45,476 nt of DNA from a virus, in the IMG/VR virus record IMGVR_UViG_3300033149_001443, positions 1-45,476 of that record, one strand, 5' to 3'. The notes under the pieces were generated by a model. It was given only the letters and a program-made list of their open reading frames with translations, ran no database searches and was not told the DNA's origin. Positions 1-7,580 of the stretch are shown in pieces. How positions within the stretch are numbered: the first letter of the stretch is position 1; every line of letters starts with the position of its first letter. Both the position numbers and the translations under genes were made by a program.

Positions 1-302
1 CACCCATTCTACATTATATCTATTATATATGTTATATATAGCCTCAGGACTTTATACAGACTACTATTATATACCCCCCTAAAAAATATAATGAAATTAC
101 CAAATAGAATAGATATAAAGGGTATAATGGGTATAATAGAATGCCTTCTAAATAGAAAGGGTGATTTTCTACCCATTATCCTGAGTGTTAAGCGTTTTCT
201 AAACGATTTGAAAGTTTTTCGGCAACATCCACGAAAACGGCTTGTATAATGATTAAGTTGAGCTATATTGAAAGTAACGAAAGACAACAAAGGAGTCACA
301 AG
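1..302. other. AT-rich intergenic region, candidate origin/control region (left part)
   Basis: No credible gene is seen here. The stretch is strongly AT-rich with TATATA-type tracts, a C6 run near 75-80 and a tandem direct repeat GGGTATAAT (about 124-141). The motif CTACCCATT/ATTCTAC recurs near 1-12 and 168-180. The first early promoter lies at its right edge (242-269). If the genome is circular or permuted, this joins 45285-45476, which carries similar AT tracts and a G9 run, to give one intergenic region of about 490 bases between divergent early operons. A 96-codon minus-strand ORF here has biased composition and is not accepted. Confidence 0.5.
201..269 (+). promoter_or_regulatory. Early promoter P1
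   Basis: AAACGATTTG stands at 201-210. A -35-like TTGTAT is at 242-247 and a -10 TATATT at 264-269 with a 16-base spacer. It reads into the gene at 303. Unlike the other family members, the AAACGATTTG box is separated from the -35 by about 30 bases. Confidence 0.55.
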
Positions 303-428
303 ATGAACAACAAGATGGATAACGAACTGGATCGCCTAGAAATGAGTCAAGATGAACGCGACATGGAAGCTCTGATGGACTGGGATGACTTCGATTCCTG
401 CATGGATAATTGTGGGCAAGAGGACTAA
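303..428 (+). CDS. Small acidic early protein (41 aa), unknown
   Basis: A 41-residue acidic, methionine-rich ORF (begins MNNKMDNELDRLEMSQDERD) with a good ribosome site AAAGGAG eight bases ahead of ATG 303. It is the first gene behind promoter P1 and ends two bases before the next start at 431, as in an operon. Composition (many D, E and M, two Cys near the C-terminus) resembles small phage inhibitor or adaptor peptides, but no family is recognised. Confidence 0.6.
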   Translation: MNNKMDNELDRLEMSQDERDMEALMDWDDFDSCMDNCGQED

Positions 429-430
429 TT

Positions 431-781
431 ATGAAAATTTCTGAATTCTTAACTAAATGGGAAGCGACCGACCTGGGCCATGAAATTCAATTTGGTGACT
501 ACTCCGAAGAACAAGCCATTTTTGACACGGAAAAGGACTGTAAAGCTTTTGAACTTAGCCGCTATCAAATATCGGCCTTTCATCGCGGTGCAGCCCGTAT
601 TTACATCGGCACAAATCTTTACGGGTTCAACCTGATGTATGTTAGCAACTTACTCCCGCAGACGTCACAGGCTAAGCGCGGCGCTACAATTGAGGACTGT
701 TTGAAGGTCGCTGATGTAATTCTTCGTGATCGCAAAGGTCGCTGCAAACTGACAATTTCTAAAAAACACTTGGGACTGTAA
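431..781 (+). CDS. Hypothetical early protein (116 aa)
   Basis: Start chosen at ATG 431 (MKISEFLTKWEATDL) because AAGAGGAC lies just upstream; the longer reading from 410 would run through the end of the preceding gene. No transmembrane segment or known motif is seen. It contains a lysine/arginine-rich C-terminus (RDRKGRCKLTISKKHLGL). It sits in a tightly packed early operon with two-base spacing on both sides. Function unknown. Confidence 0.7.
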   Translation: MKISEFLTKWEATDLGHEIQFGDYSEEQAIFDTEKDCKAFELSRYQISAFHRGAARIYIGTNLYGFNLMYVSNLLPQTSQAKRGATIEDCLKVADVILRDRKGRCKLTISKKHLGL

Positions 782-783
782 TT

Positions 784-1032
784 ATGGGACACCTAACCAC
801 ATCAAACCCTCTTTATCTCAAATACAGAAATGCCCACGCAAACCGGGTAATTCGCGATACGGATGAGTTTATGGGCTGGTATGACAAAGCGGCGGAACGC
901 GTATTTTCGGGCATTTGTAAAAAGGATGCAATTGATAGACTGGCGCCTTTCGGTTGTCCTCTCACTCAATCCAACGGCGTCCAAGCTGGAGCCTGTCAAG
1001 CTGCAAGGCTTATGAGGTTTAATCATGTTTGA
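784..1032 (+). CDS. Hypothetical early protein (82 aa)
   Basis: Starts MGHLTTSNPLYLKYRNAHAN, two bases after the preceding stop, and overlaps the next gene by eight bases. It has an RDTDEFMGWYDKAAERVFSG segment likely to be helical and a C-terminal part with Cys residues. No family recognised; the overlapping arrangement supports translation coupled to its neighbours. Confidence 0.6.
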   Translation: MGHLTTSNPLYLKYRNAHANRVIRDTDEFMGWYDKAAERVFSGICKKDAIDRLAPFGCPLTQSNGVQAGACQAARLMRFNHV

Positions 1033-1318
1033 TACTGTACTAACTCAAGCTGCTGATCTGTTGGTGGAAATTCAAAAAGGCGAATGGCCTGGGGATTTTG
1101 TGACTATCAAATGTAACAACATCACGTACAAACTTATCGCCAGCGAAAAGGTTCTTACCTCCTTTATAAAGCAATACAAGAACCGGAACCGGGCAAAAGC
1201 CTATATTGTTGTAAACGCAGGAGGAGGTAAGTTCTTGCAAAGGGTGCCACCAAACTTCAAACCGCTAACATTGAAACAAGCCGTTGCGAAATGTGGCGAA
1301 TATAAAAAAGTAAAATAA
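1025..1318 (+). CDS. Hypothetical early protein (97 aa)
   Basis: ATG 1025 lies inside the end of the preceding gene. The protein (MFDTVLTQAADLLVEIQKGEWPGDFVTIKCNNITYKLI) has a short helix followed by alternating hydrophobic strands and is basic at the C-terminus (KQAVAKCGEYKKVK). It is the last gene of the first early operon; a new promoter follows directly. Unknown function. Confidence 0.65.
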   Translation: MFDTVLTQAADLLVEIQKGEWPGDFVTIKCNNITYKLIASEKVLTSFIKQYKNRNRAKAYIVVNAGGGKFLQRVPPNFKPLTLKQAVAKCGEYKKVK

Positions 1319-1325
1319 TTTAGTT

Positions 1326-1360
1326 AAACGATTTGCTTTAATGATTTAGTTGAGTATATT
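1326..1360 (+). promoter_or_regulatory. Early promoter P2 (AAACGATTTG family)
   Basis: AAACGATTTG at 1326-1335 overlaps a -35 TTTGCT (1332-1337); 17-base spacer; -10 TATATT at 1355-1360, followed by AGAATTATAA as in the sister promoters. It drives the gene at 1398. Confidence 0.7.
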
Positions 1361-1397
1361 AGAATTATAAGCGAAACCCAACTAAAGGAAAGTTAAA

Positions 1398-1547
1398 ATG
1401 ACAAAGCAAGAAAGAAAACTAAAAGAAGCTGTAGAAGTAGAAGTCGCTAGATTATACGGGAAAATCATGTCACCCTACGATATCCGGAAAGTTCGCGCAC
1501 TAGAGACTTACTTGAACGAGCTCAACAACCCACTTAAGAGCAAATAA
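1398..1547 (+). CDS. Small basic early protein (49 aa)
   Basis: Begins MTKQERKLKEAVEVEVARLY behind AAAGGAAAG. It is rich in Lys, Arg and Glu and likely all helical, with no Cys. It is alone between promoter P2 and a GC hairpin (about 1562-1580) followed by CCTTTTTC, so it is a monocistronic unit. Such helical mini-proteins may bind nucleic acid or a host protein, but nothing specific is recognised. Confidence 0.6.
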   Translation: MTKQERKLKEAVEVEVARLYGKIMSPYDIRKVRALETYLNELNNPLKSK

Positions 1548-1559
1548 CCCCTCACTCCG

Positions 1560-1590
1560 CTCGCCCTTCGGGGTGGGCAACCTTTTTCTA
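1560..1590 (+). terminator. Possible intrinsic terminator after the gene at 1398
   Basis: GCCC/GGGC hairpin (around 1563-1578) followed by AACCTTTTTC. The stem is short, so termination may be partial and let the next small gene at 1616 be read through. Confidence 0.4.
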
Positions 1591-1615
1591 AAGTAATTTA
1601 ATAGGAGAATTTATT

Positions 1616-1765
1616 ATGACTTGTTCAACTTACGAAATCTGTGAAACTTGTGAGCAACGGATAATTGACGAAGTGCATATAGTTGACGGCTTTGTTCAAT
1701 GTGACGCATGTTACTGGGAAGATGAAGAAATGATCGAACTGGAAGAAAAAGAAAATAACTCATAA
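1616..1765 (+). CDS. Zinc-ribbon-like mini-protein (49 aa)
   Basis: Start ATG 1616 has TAGGAG upstream. The protein carries two knuckles, CETC (residues 9-12) and CDAC (31-34), spaced as in a small zinc ribbon, followed by an acidic tail (WEDEEMIELEEKEN). Phages often encode such Cys4 mini-proteins; the role is usually unknown. No promoter of its own is visible, so it probably depends on read-through from P2. Confidence 0.65.
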   Translation: MTCSTYEICETCEQRIIDEVHIVDGFVQCDACYWEDEEMIELEEKENNS

Positions 1766-1799
1766 AACGATTTGCAAAGTGATCCTTTAGGCTTATATT
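1765..1799 (+). promoter_or_regulatory. Early promoter P3 (AAACGATTTG family)
   Basis: AAACGATTTG 1765-1774, -35 TTTGCA 1771-1776, spacer 17, -10 TATATT 1794-1799, then AAAAGTATAA. It overlaps the stop codon of the preceding gene and drives 1835. Confidence 0.7.
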
Positions 1800-1834
1800 A
1801 AAAGTATAAACCAAAACGAAAGAAGGAAGGCAAC

Positions 1835-2056
1835 ATGAAAAGACACTACAAAATCAATGGTAACATCTTCTCAACAGTCAACGGTGCGAGCGCAGCTATC
1901 AAGGCTTATCAGAAAGCAACGGGTAACCCATTCAACTATATCACTGATGATTGCTTCATTGTATCCGTATGCGTCTCCTGTGGCTCTGAGATCGCCAGAA
2001 CTGAACCTTTCGATATGTGTGCCGATTGCTTAGCAAAACGTCATGGGGAGGGTTAA
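1835..2056 (+). CDS. Hypothetical protein with C-terminal Cys4 knuckles (73 aa)
   Basis: Start supported by GAAGGAAGG upstream. The N-terminal half (MKRHYKINGNIFSTVNGASAAIKAYQKATG) looks like a small alpha/beta fold. The C-terminal half has CVSC and CADC motifs typical of a treble-clef or zinc ribbon. It forms a two-gene unit with the Cys-rich gene at 2060. Function unknown. Confidence 0.7.
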   Translation: MKRHYKINGNIFSTVNGASAAIKAYQKATGNPFNYITDDCFIVSVCVSCGSEIARTEPFDMCADCLAKRHGEG

Positions 2057-2059
2057 GAG

Positions 2060-2386
2060 ATGAAGGTAACATGGGAAGAGCTTCGCGCGGCGTATAAAGA
2101 CGGCGCCAAACCTGCTGAAATGTTTGTGGGCAACATCCTACGCGGGGGCTTTGTCTATCGGGATAAATTCTGGTTTACAGGAAGTCGATCGGTCGGGAGT
2201 GTGAAAGTCGAATTGAACGAAACTTTGAAGATTCACAAAGAATTAAACCCCTGCAAAGCTTGTGCAATGTGCGGCGAGGCGTGTACCGGGTGCAGGTGTC
2301 GCCGCTGCAAAAAGTGCGGGGATAATTGTTTCTCGTGTGAGCATCGGGCAGAAGGGAACGGGTGGAATGTTGCGAATTCTAACTGA
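2060..2386 (+). CDS. Cysteine-rich early protein (108 aa)
   Basis: Begins MKVTWEELRAAYKDGAKPAE four bases after the preceding gene. The C-terminal third holds a dense cluster of cysteines (CKAC, CGEAC, CRCRRCKKCGDNC, SC), enough for two metal sites or a small cluster fold. The N-terminal part is predicted soluble. No family is recognised. Paired with the Cys4 protein at 1835 under promoter P3. Confidence 0.7.
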   Translation: MKVTWEELRAAYKDGAKPAEMFVGNILRGGFVYRDKFWFTGSRSVGSVKVELNETLKIHKELNPCKACAMCGEACTGCRCRRCKKCGDNCFSCEHRAEGNGWNVANSN

Positions 2387-2412
2387 AGTGATTTAATTAA
2401 AATATTTCACAA

Positions 2413-2447
2413 AAACGATTTGCTTTAACGTTTATTAGGGTTATATT
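2413..2447 (+). promoter_or_regulatory. Early promoter P4 (AAACGATTTG family)
   Basis: AAACGATTTG 2413-2422, -35 TTTGCT 2419-2424, spacer 17, -10 TATATT 2442-2447, then GAATTATAA. Drives the gene at 2484 and possibly the run of genes to 4451. Confidence 0.7.
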
Positions 2448-2483
2448 GAATTATAACCTAAACAACGAACTGGAGTGAAGATC

Positions 2484-2774
2484 ATGGGAATAGCAACTAC
2501 AGGAAACGAAATGCGGGCGAACGATTTCCTTGACAAGCTGATAAATACACCTTTTGGGGTTATGACTCGTCGCGATTTTTACACCAAGTTTGGCATTGGT
2601 AAATCCAAACAAACTTGCAAACATGCTGCTAGAAAAATCAATGGATGCTATGCCGAACTTAAAAATCCTAAAATAACGTATTACACTGTAACTTTGTCTA
2701 AGGACGGGACCAAAGAATATTGGAAAATTCCAAAAGTGGTTTTCGACTATATTATTTTTGCAGAAATAAACTAG
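2484..2774 (+). CDS. Hypothetical protein, possible winged-helix fold (96 aa)
   Basis: ATG 2484 is preferred over an in-frame GTG nine bases earlier because CTGGAG sits at the right distance. The segment GVMTRRDFYTKFGIGKSKQT resembles a helix-turn-helix, and the later strand-rich part (KITYYTVTLSKDGTKEYWKI) could be a wing, so a DNA-binding role is possible but not proven. A GGCC hairpin follows at 2785-2799. Confidence 0.6.
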   Translation: MGIATTGNEMRANDFLDKLINTPFGVMTRRDFYTKFGIGKSKQTCKHAARKINGCYAELKNPKITYYTVTLSKDGTKEYWKIPKVVFDYIIFAEIN

Positions 2775-2819
2775 ATAGCCAATCCGGCCCTTCGGGGCCT
2801 TTACTAAAGGACGTGTATT

Positions 2820-3044
2820 ATGACATTGATTACAAACCCACCTGAAGCGCCAATGACCCCTACAGAATTTGATTTTGAGAGGTTTATGGAAGCATTCCAA
2901 AAAGGCGTATTGGATGCCCATAACGAGCATGAAATCAATACCGAATACGATTCGTTGTTTTGGGGCAATGTGGATGGATGTGAATTTGATTCCACCGAGG
3001 ATGCCTATACGAACGGCTTCGAAGCTGTGGAAAATACACTGTGA
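2820..3044 (+). CDS. Acidic hypothetical protein (74 aa)
   Basis: Starts MTLITNPPEAPMTPTEFDFE after AAAGGACG. The protein is strongly acidic (runs of D, E and N) and has one aromatic-rich patch (EYDSLFWGNVDGCEFDSTEDAY). No homologous family can be named. Acidic phage mini-proteins are sometimes DNA mimics; that is only a possibility here. Confidence 0.65.
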   Translation: MTLITNPPEAPMTPTEFDFERFMEAFQKGVLDAHNEHEINTEYDSLFWGNVDGCEFDSTEDAYTNGFEAVENTL

Positions 3045-3066
3045 TTTGACCTAAGGGATGTACGCC

Positions 3067-3279
3067 ATGACAAAGCAAGAAGCAGCAGAGAAAAGCGACA
3101 TCGCGACACCTGCAGAAGCAAACGAAATCATTGATCGCCGGGCAAACCATAAGAACATAGGGCCCATATACGGGCTATATCTTGATGATACGATTGATAA
3201 AACCCATTGGACATTCGCAATCTGGGAATTGTGCTTTGCTGTGAGCTTTTTGATTGAATTTAACCATAGACCAACTTAA
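3067..3279 (+). CDS. Hypothetical protein with hydrophobic C-terminal helix (70 aa)
   Basis: Start set at ATG 3067 (MTKQEAAEKSDIATPAEANE) because AAGGG at 3052-3056 gives normal spacing, while the ATG at 3058 is too close. The C-terminal half contains a hydrophobic stretch (WELCFAVSFLIEF) that could touch the membrane. Unknown function. Confidence 0.6.
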   Translation: MTKQEAAEKSDIATPAEANEIIDRRANHKNIGPIYGLYLDDTIDKTHWTFAIWELCFAVSFLIEFNHRPT

Positions 3280-3298
3280 AGCATCGGGGAAATGGAAT

Positions 3299-3385
3299 AT
3301 GCCATACGCAAAACCAATTATAGACGATTCGCCAGCCGGAAATTTCAACCGGATCTATTGGAAATACACACGAAAGGAGAAATAA
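3299..3385 (+). CDS. Possible 28-aa peptide
   Basis: A 29-codon ORF (begins MPYAKPIIDDSPAGNFN) with GGGGAAATGG just upstream, ending two bases before the next start; the ribosome site of the next gene lies inside its last codons. The spacing is typical of coupled genes, but the length makes chance likely. The reading from 3292 in another frame would merge into the next gene and is not preferred. Confidence 0.35.
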   Translation: MPYAKPIIDDSPAGNFNRIYWKYTRKEK

Positions 3386-3387
3386 AG

Positions 3388-3672
3388 ATGAAATTCAAAG
3401 ATCTGGAATTCAGGAAAACAGGGTATCCAAAACCTGCAGGCATACAAGCAAGGGCGCTTTTTGAGAATGGATATGGCGCGTCAGTGATCTGCAACGAAAC
3501 GAGCTATGGACACGAAGAAGGGTTATACGAATTAGCTGTAACAGACCATATGCGCGTCCTTATCTTTGACACCCTAGTCACCCCTGACGTCGAAGGTGAT
3601 TTATCAGAAGAGGACGTTACCCGACTATTGGGTGAAATAGAAGCCCTCCCAAAGATAAAGGACACGAAATGA
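3388..3672 (+). CDS. Hypothetical protein (94 aa)
   Basis: Start at ATG 3388 (MKFKDLEFRKTGYPKPAGIQ) is marked by AAAGGAG eight bases upstream. It reads as a compact alpha/beta protein: strands in the first half (ARALFENGYGASVICNE) and an acidic helix near the end (LSEEDVTRLLGEIEALPKI). It overlaps the next gene by four bases (ATGA), implying translational coupling. No family recognised. Confidence 0.7.
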   Translation: MKFKDLEFRKTGYPKPAGIQARALFENGYGASVICNETSYGHEEGLYELAVTDHMRVLIFDTLVTPDVEGDLSEEDVTRLLGEIEALPKIKDTK

Positions 3673-3971
3673 TTAAAAACGGAACAATTACTATTGCTGA
3701 AACTACCCACACTCACCCCGGAACCGGAAACAGAGAGGGCGTGCGACTTTTGGCCGCTGATGCCCTGGAGGATGCCTATAAATACGTTGTTTACGATTTT
3801 GAATTCAACGCGTCCAAAGCAACTGAAAAACGCGCATATTGTGCATACTTCAGCACCCAAGCTAGCGCGGTCCAATCTTATATTAGACGTGCTGCAAACT
3901 CAAACAAAAAGGCGATACTGACGGAAAATCTATCTGTGGGTTACAAAAGGTTGAAAGGTCGGTTAAGTTAA
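3669..3971 (+). CDS. Hypothetical basic protein (100 aa)
   Basis: Starts in an ATGA overlap with the preceding stop. The C-terminal half is rich in Lys and Arg (RRAANSNKKAILTENLSVGYKRLKGRLS), which may indicate nucleic-acid contact. The N-terminal half is polar and strand-like. Function unknown. Confidence 0.65.
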   Translation: MIKNGTITIAETTHTHPGTGNREGVRLLAADALEDAYKYVVYDFEFNASKATEKRAYCAYFSTQASAVQSYIRRAANSNKKAILTENLSVGYKRLKGRLS

Positions 3972-3989
3972 GGAAACAAGGGGTTTGTT

Positions 3990-4226
3990 ATGAATTATAT
4001 TTTAGCTCAAAATGCGCGCAAATGCACATGTAACACTCATTCCATTGAACCAATCATCCAATTGGCTAGCCGCCCTATAAAAGATGTCCCCGGCTTGGAA
4101 AATGCTCACGAATGCGCCGAAACCCTTCTAAAGCTCATTGTTGCTGAAAGTCACTATAAAAGGCGGCGATTAACGACAAACGAACTTAATATTTTAACAG
4201 CCAAACAAGCTGCAAAGCTTAGATAA
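3990..4226 (+). CDS. Hypothetical protein (78 aa)
   Basis: MNYILAQNARKCTCNTHSIE follows the previous gene by 18 bases. It has a CTC motif near the start, a central helix (NAHECAETLLKLIVAESHYKRRR) and a basic end. It sits in the same short-gene operon and ends 12 bases before the next start. No family recognised. Confidence 0.6.
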   Translation: MNYILAQNARKCTCNTHSIEPIIQLASRPIKDVPGLENAHECAETLLKLIVAESHYKRRRLTTNELNILTAKQAAKLR

Positions 4227-4238
4227 AAGGACTGGATT

Positions 4239-4451
4239 ATGACTAAAATTGAATTACTTGAAATGCTGACAAAAGAAGCTGGTAAATTCGTCAATGACAC
4301 GAGTGTCCTTCAACGTAACCAACATTTGCATAATATGGATTCAGGTCCATCAGTTCGACAAGCGGAAGCTATTTTAATTTGTTTCATTAATCAAGTTGGT
4401 ATGAAACAAGGTGTTGATTTTGCATTACATGCGGATGATTTGAAACAATAA
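4239..4451 (+). CDS. Hypothetical protein (70 aa)
   Basis: Start preceded by AAAAGGACTGG. The protein (MTKIELLEMLTKEAGKFVND) looks all helical with a Gln/Asp/His-rich middle. It is the last gene before a strong intrinsic terminator at 4508-4543, which closes this early operon. Function unknown. Confidence 0.65.
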   Translation: MTKIELLEMLTKEAGKFVNDTSVLQRNQHLHNMDSGPSVRQAEAILICFINQVGMKQGVDFALHADDLKQ

Positions 4452-4507
4452 ACCTTGCAAGCATGGCGAAACCTGCTAAAGTAGATTTACCCAACAAAAT
4501 CCCTCCC

Positions 4508-4543
4508 AAAGCTTCCGTGTCATTTAGGCCGGGAGCTTTTTTA
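4508..4543 (+). terminator. Intrinsic terminator closing the early operon
   Basis: Stem AAAGCTTCC (4508-4516) pairs with GGGAGCTTT (4531-4539), followed by TTTTATTTC. Nine pairs plus a T tract make this a convincing factor-independent terminator. Confidence 0.75.
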
Positions 4544-4561
4544 TTTCTAAATATTTTCCCA

Positions 4562-4596
4562 AAACGATTTGTAAAAACGATTTATTAAAGTATATT
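4562..4596 (+). promoter_or_regulatory. Early promoter P5 (AAACGATTTG family)
   Basis: AAACGATTTG 4562-4571, -35 TTTGTA 4568-4573, spacer 17, -10 TATATT 4591-4596, then GTAAGTATAA. Directly downstream of the terminator at 4508-4543, so it starts a new unit with the single gene at 4633. Confidence 0.7.
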
Positions 4597-4632
4597 GTAA
4601 GTATAACAAGAAACGAAAGAAGGAAACGGAAA

Positions 4633-4905
4633 ATGGTAAAGTTTAACAAATTCAATGTAAAAAACACCGAAACGAAAGAATCCGCCCGCGTTCACTATTC
4701 GCTCGATAATAGGGTCGATGGTCGAAAATGTGTTACAATTTATGCAAAAGACTATGATAGGAAATTGGGTAAAATCTTACAAAATGAATATAAAAATGAA
4801 ACTGATTCTATGACTGATTATTTCGACAAAGGAAATGCAACGCTTTTCGAAGATAGCCCACTGTATGCCCAAGCTAGAAAACGCGCAGAAGCGAACGAAA
4901 TCTAA
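4633..4905 (+). CDS. Hypothetical protein (90 aa)
   Basis: Starts MVKFNKFNVKNTETKESARV with GAAAGAAGGAAACGG upstream. It is mixed charge, strand-rich at first (CVTIYAKDYDRKLGKIL) and helical at the end (LYAQARKRAEANEI). Monocistronic behind P5 and convergent with the minus-strand operon. Function unknown. Confidence 0.65.
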   Translation: MVKFNKFNVKNTETKESARVHYSLDNRVDGRKCVTIYAKDYDRKLGKILQNEYKNETDSMTDYFDKGNATLFEDSPLYAQARKRAEANEI

Positions 4906-4963
4906 AATTCAATAAATTTCTTAGCCCAATCTAAATAACCAAGCTTTTTAATGTTTACAGAAA

Positions 4964-4993
4964 AACCACCAATGCTCGAATACAAAGGTGGTT
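4964..4993 (-). terminator. Intrinsic terminator of the primase operon
   Basis: Inverted repeat AACCACC (4964-4970) / GGTGGTT (4987-4993). Read on the minus strand the stem ends in GGTTTTTC, so it terminates transcripts arriving from the gene at 5038. Confidence 0.65.
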
Positions 4994-5037
4994 CGTGTGT
5001 TGAGAGGGTGGTAACTGTATAGGGTTTTGGGATTAAG

Positions 5038-5232
5038 TCAAGCTTTTATACAAATCTCTTTTACAACGAGTGATTTAAGTTTAAAGTCACTAGGTCCTAA
5101 AATTCTACGCGCTGTGTGGGAAGCTGAGTCGCACGCCTGCTTGTGTATTTGACCGACAGTGCAATCGTCGCCCCATGTATCGTCCAGGGATAACTCTAAT
5201 TCAAGTTTAACTTTTGCTGTAGCTTGTGTCAT
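5038..5232 (-). CDS. Hypothetical protein (64 aa)
   Basis: MTQATAKVKLELELSLDDTW begins 18 bases after the stop of the primase-polymerase gene. Its N-terminal strand alternates hydrophobic and charged residues, followed by a Cys/His-containing helix (VGQIHKQACDSASHTARRIL). Last gene of the minus-strand operon, just ahead of a terminator. Its position suggests an accessory to the primase-polymerase, by inference only. Confidence 0.65.
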   Translation of the reverse strand: MTQATAKVKLELELSLDDTWGDDCTVGQIHKQACDSASHTARRILGPSDFKLKSLVVKEICIKA

Positions 5233-5249
5233 TTTCTTTTCGCCTTTAG

Positions 5250-7580
5250 TTATAAATCAAATGCTTTTAGGTTTGAAATCATAAACGCCTCGCATTGGGT
5301 GTTATAATCCTTGATTAATTTTGCCTTACTTATCTTCTCGATATCACCCCTCTCTATTAGTGTCTGCAATGTTCTCTTGAGCGCATTTGAGGCCCCTAAC
5401 CGGTCTTTGCGATACACAGCTACGCAGCCCAATTTACGTTGTAAATATCCGTAGGTCACTATCTTGTCACCGTGCAAACTGGCAAACTTTGACCCATAAT
5501 AGGTTTTGACTTTTTGCCAGGGGGATACCACACAGTTTCTAAATTCATTAATCATTTTTGCAAGCTGTTTTGTCTCGTCATTGTCAAGCCCAATTTCCCC
5601 ATTTTTGAATCTGTCCAGCATGTTTTCAACATCGGCTACCACAATATTAATTCCCCACATAGCAAGCTCAGTTGTGATAACCGGATCATATGCGTGGTTC
5701 CCGACCGCGATCACCGCTGCAAGTTTTATCGCCTTAACGTAGGCTCGTGTCCAAAGATGGCGCACAACTTCCCGGTCGGCCGCGTTTACTCGGGTTCTGC
5801 AAGTCTCGCGGAACTTTTTGCAAAGGGCCTCCGCATCAGGGGAGAATTGAACATTTATGCACTTATGTTGGCCATTAAGCACTAGCGAATTTGAACATAA
5901 ATCGGCTAACTTTTGGATCAACTCAAAGCTGGGTCTAGCTTGCAAAAATGTATCTGAATACTGCCCAAGAGCCCCTTTATATTCAATAATTGTAAATCGC
6001 GGCAATAACCCGCTTGTGATTAATCCCTCGTGTAACCCCTCATAAAAGGGCTCAGGGGCCGATTCCCCCAAGATAGAAAGGGCAGGGGCTTGAATGGCTT
6101 TTGTATTGTTCGCCTTGTCCGCTCGGATAGACGGGTGGAAGATATCCCCCTCGCCAGATTTGTTGTATGCCATAAGCAAAAAGCGTTTTAACCCTTCGTC
6201 CGCCGGTGCCGCGTTTTCCCGTGACATTTTTTGCAAGGCGATCCCAAATTCCCCGACTACTGAAGTGAACGAGGGGCTTTCTTCGCTCATATGCCTGAGT
6301 GCTGCCTGTGGGGATGCTATTTCAGCGGGACCGGCGAATTGTTTGGCGTTAGGCTGTGCAACGGCGATTTCATTGAAAAGCCTATCAATTCCCCGCGCCA
6401 TTGCTTCTTTACCATGCCCTGTATTTGCAAGCAATAGAATATACTGATTAAGCCCCGTGCCGCTGACGTTGTATGATCGCCCGGCAATACCTGCTACCAT
6501 TCCCAATGCGCCAGCAAGGGCAATCTCAGGTACAGGAACGGGTGCTTGGGCGTAGATGAATTTGGCAATTTCCCCAACTAAACCAGGAGGAACTGTGTAA
6601 ATGTCTTTTGTGGGCTTAAACTCAACCGAGGTTTGATCGATTGTTTCGGGGGCTTCGATTTCCATATTTGCACTTGGGGCGCTGGCGAGTTTCGTTTCCT
6701 TACTCTTTGCAATAGCTTCCGCGAGTTGATTTTGTAGCCCTGAAATGTCAACGGGAGGCAGTTTATTATCAAAACAACGATTCAGCATATAGTTGATATA
6801 ATCATTTCGCTTTGCTTTGTCCCTTTGACCTAATCCCGATTCTCTAAACATCCTACATATCTGTTGTCGATTTTCAGAATAAAAAGCGATGATGTCAACA
6901 AGTGCAAAATCAGCCTCCGATTGTGAGGCGTAGTGGTCTTGCCAGTTTCCTTCCCACAAATCTAGGAACTTTTTCCCATTGGCCGCATTTGTGGCAGTTT
7001 CTAAAATCTCATCGTCGGCATAGGTCGGATCATCCAAACCCATATAATAGGAGGCGGCTTGTCTACCCGTCCCCATCTGCTGATAAAGAATATCCAAAAG
7101 ATCTTGCCTTTCTGCAATCGGGGCATCCTTATAAATATCACCTGTCATTGTCATGTATCTGGCGTTTGAATAAATCTCAATGCTGGAACGTCGGCGACCT
7201 GAGGGGATCTTGCCTTTTATTATGATATGCAGCCCTTTCTTGGAAGGGGAGCGTTCGGCAAAACTATCAAATTCGTCAAAAACTTTTATCTGACTGGCAA
7301 AAGCGGCTTTGTCTTCTTTTGCATCGTCCAAGTCGATAAACGCGTAGGGGTCATCATCGGTCAAAATAAAACCTATCCCGTCATACCACTCGTTTTTGGC
7401 CATTGCCCCGACAGCTTCATCAAAAGTTGACCATGTTTCCGGATTGGTCACGCTCATATGTCTTCCGGTTTTGACACAATAGGGCATTTTCGTAGGCTTC
7501 TTCGCCTCTAAATCCTCAAACCTCCAAACACAAAATTGTTTAAAAACCCGCATTTCATGGGGAATATTTTCAAAGCTCAT
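5250..7580 (-). CDS. Primase-polymerase with DUF3987-type helicase/ATPase domain
   Basis: 776 aa. Residues about 1-170 match the archaeo-eukaryotic primase/prim-pol fold of phage NrS-1 polymerase: acidic metal site IDLDD (82-86), SKKGLHII with the catalytic-type His (113-120) and YSNARYMTMTG (137-147). Residues about 205-275 look like the helix-bundle domain that follows in NrS-1-type enzymes. From about 330 a DUF3987-like ATPase follows with a Walker A-like ANTGHGKEA (385-393). In this family the protein starts DNA chains de novo and may unwind the template. It is unusually placed: on the opposite strand from the main replication genes and directly downstream of the HTH regulator, sharing a junction with its stop codon. 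Domain borders are by eye. Confidence 0.85.
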   Translation of the reverse strand: MSFENIPHEMRVFKQFCVWRFEDLEAKKPTKMPYCVKTGRHMSVTNPETWSTFDEAVGAMAKNEWYDGIGFILTDDDPYAFIDLDDAKEDKAAFASQIKVFDEFDSFAERSPSKKGLHIIIKGKIPSGRRRSSIEIYSNARYMTMTGDIYKDAPIAERQDLLDILYQQMGTGRQAASYYMGLDDPTYADDEILETATNAANGKKFLDLWEGNWQDHYASQSEADFALVDIIAFYSENRQQICRMFRESGLGQRDKAKRNDYINYMLNRCFDNKLPPVDISGLQNQLAEAIAKSKETKLASAPSANMEIEAPETIDQTSVEFKPTKDIYTVPPGLVGEIAKFIYAQAPVPVPEIALAGALGMVAGIAGRSYNVSGTGLNQYILLLANTGHGKEAMARGIDRLFNEIAVAQPNAKQFAGPAEIASPQAALRHMSEESPSFTSVVGEFGIALQKMSRENAAPADEGLKRFLLMAYNKSGEGDIFHPSIRADKANNTKAIQAPALSILGESAPEPFYEGLHEGLITSGLLPRFTIIEYKGALGQYSDTFLQARPSFELIQKLADLCSNSLVLNGQHKCINVQFSPDAEALCKKFRETCRTRVNAADREVVRHLWTRAYVKAIKLAAVIAVGNHAYDPVITTELAMWGINIVVADVENMLDRFKNGEIGLDNDETKQLAKMINEFRNCVVSPWQKVKTYYGSKFASLHGDKIVTYGYLQRKLGCVAVYRKDRLGASNALKRTLQTLIERGDIEKISKAKLIKDYNTQCEAFMISNLKAFDL

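Noticed and set aside
9-299. 96-codon minus-strand ORF in the left AT-rich region
   Set aside because: Low-complexity Ile/Phe-rich translation, no ribosome site, and it overlaps the first early promoter.
5514-6447. Several plus-strand ORFs inside the primase-polymerase
   Set aside because: They lie antisense to a gene with clear domain motifs and have no ribosome sites.
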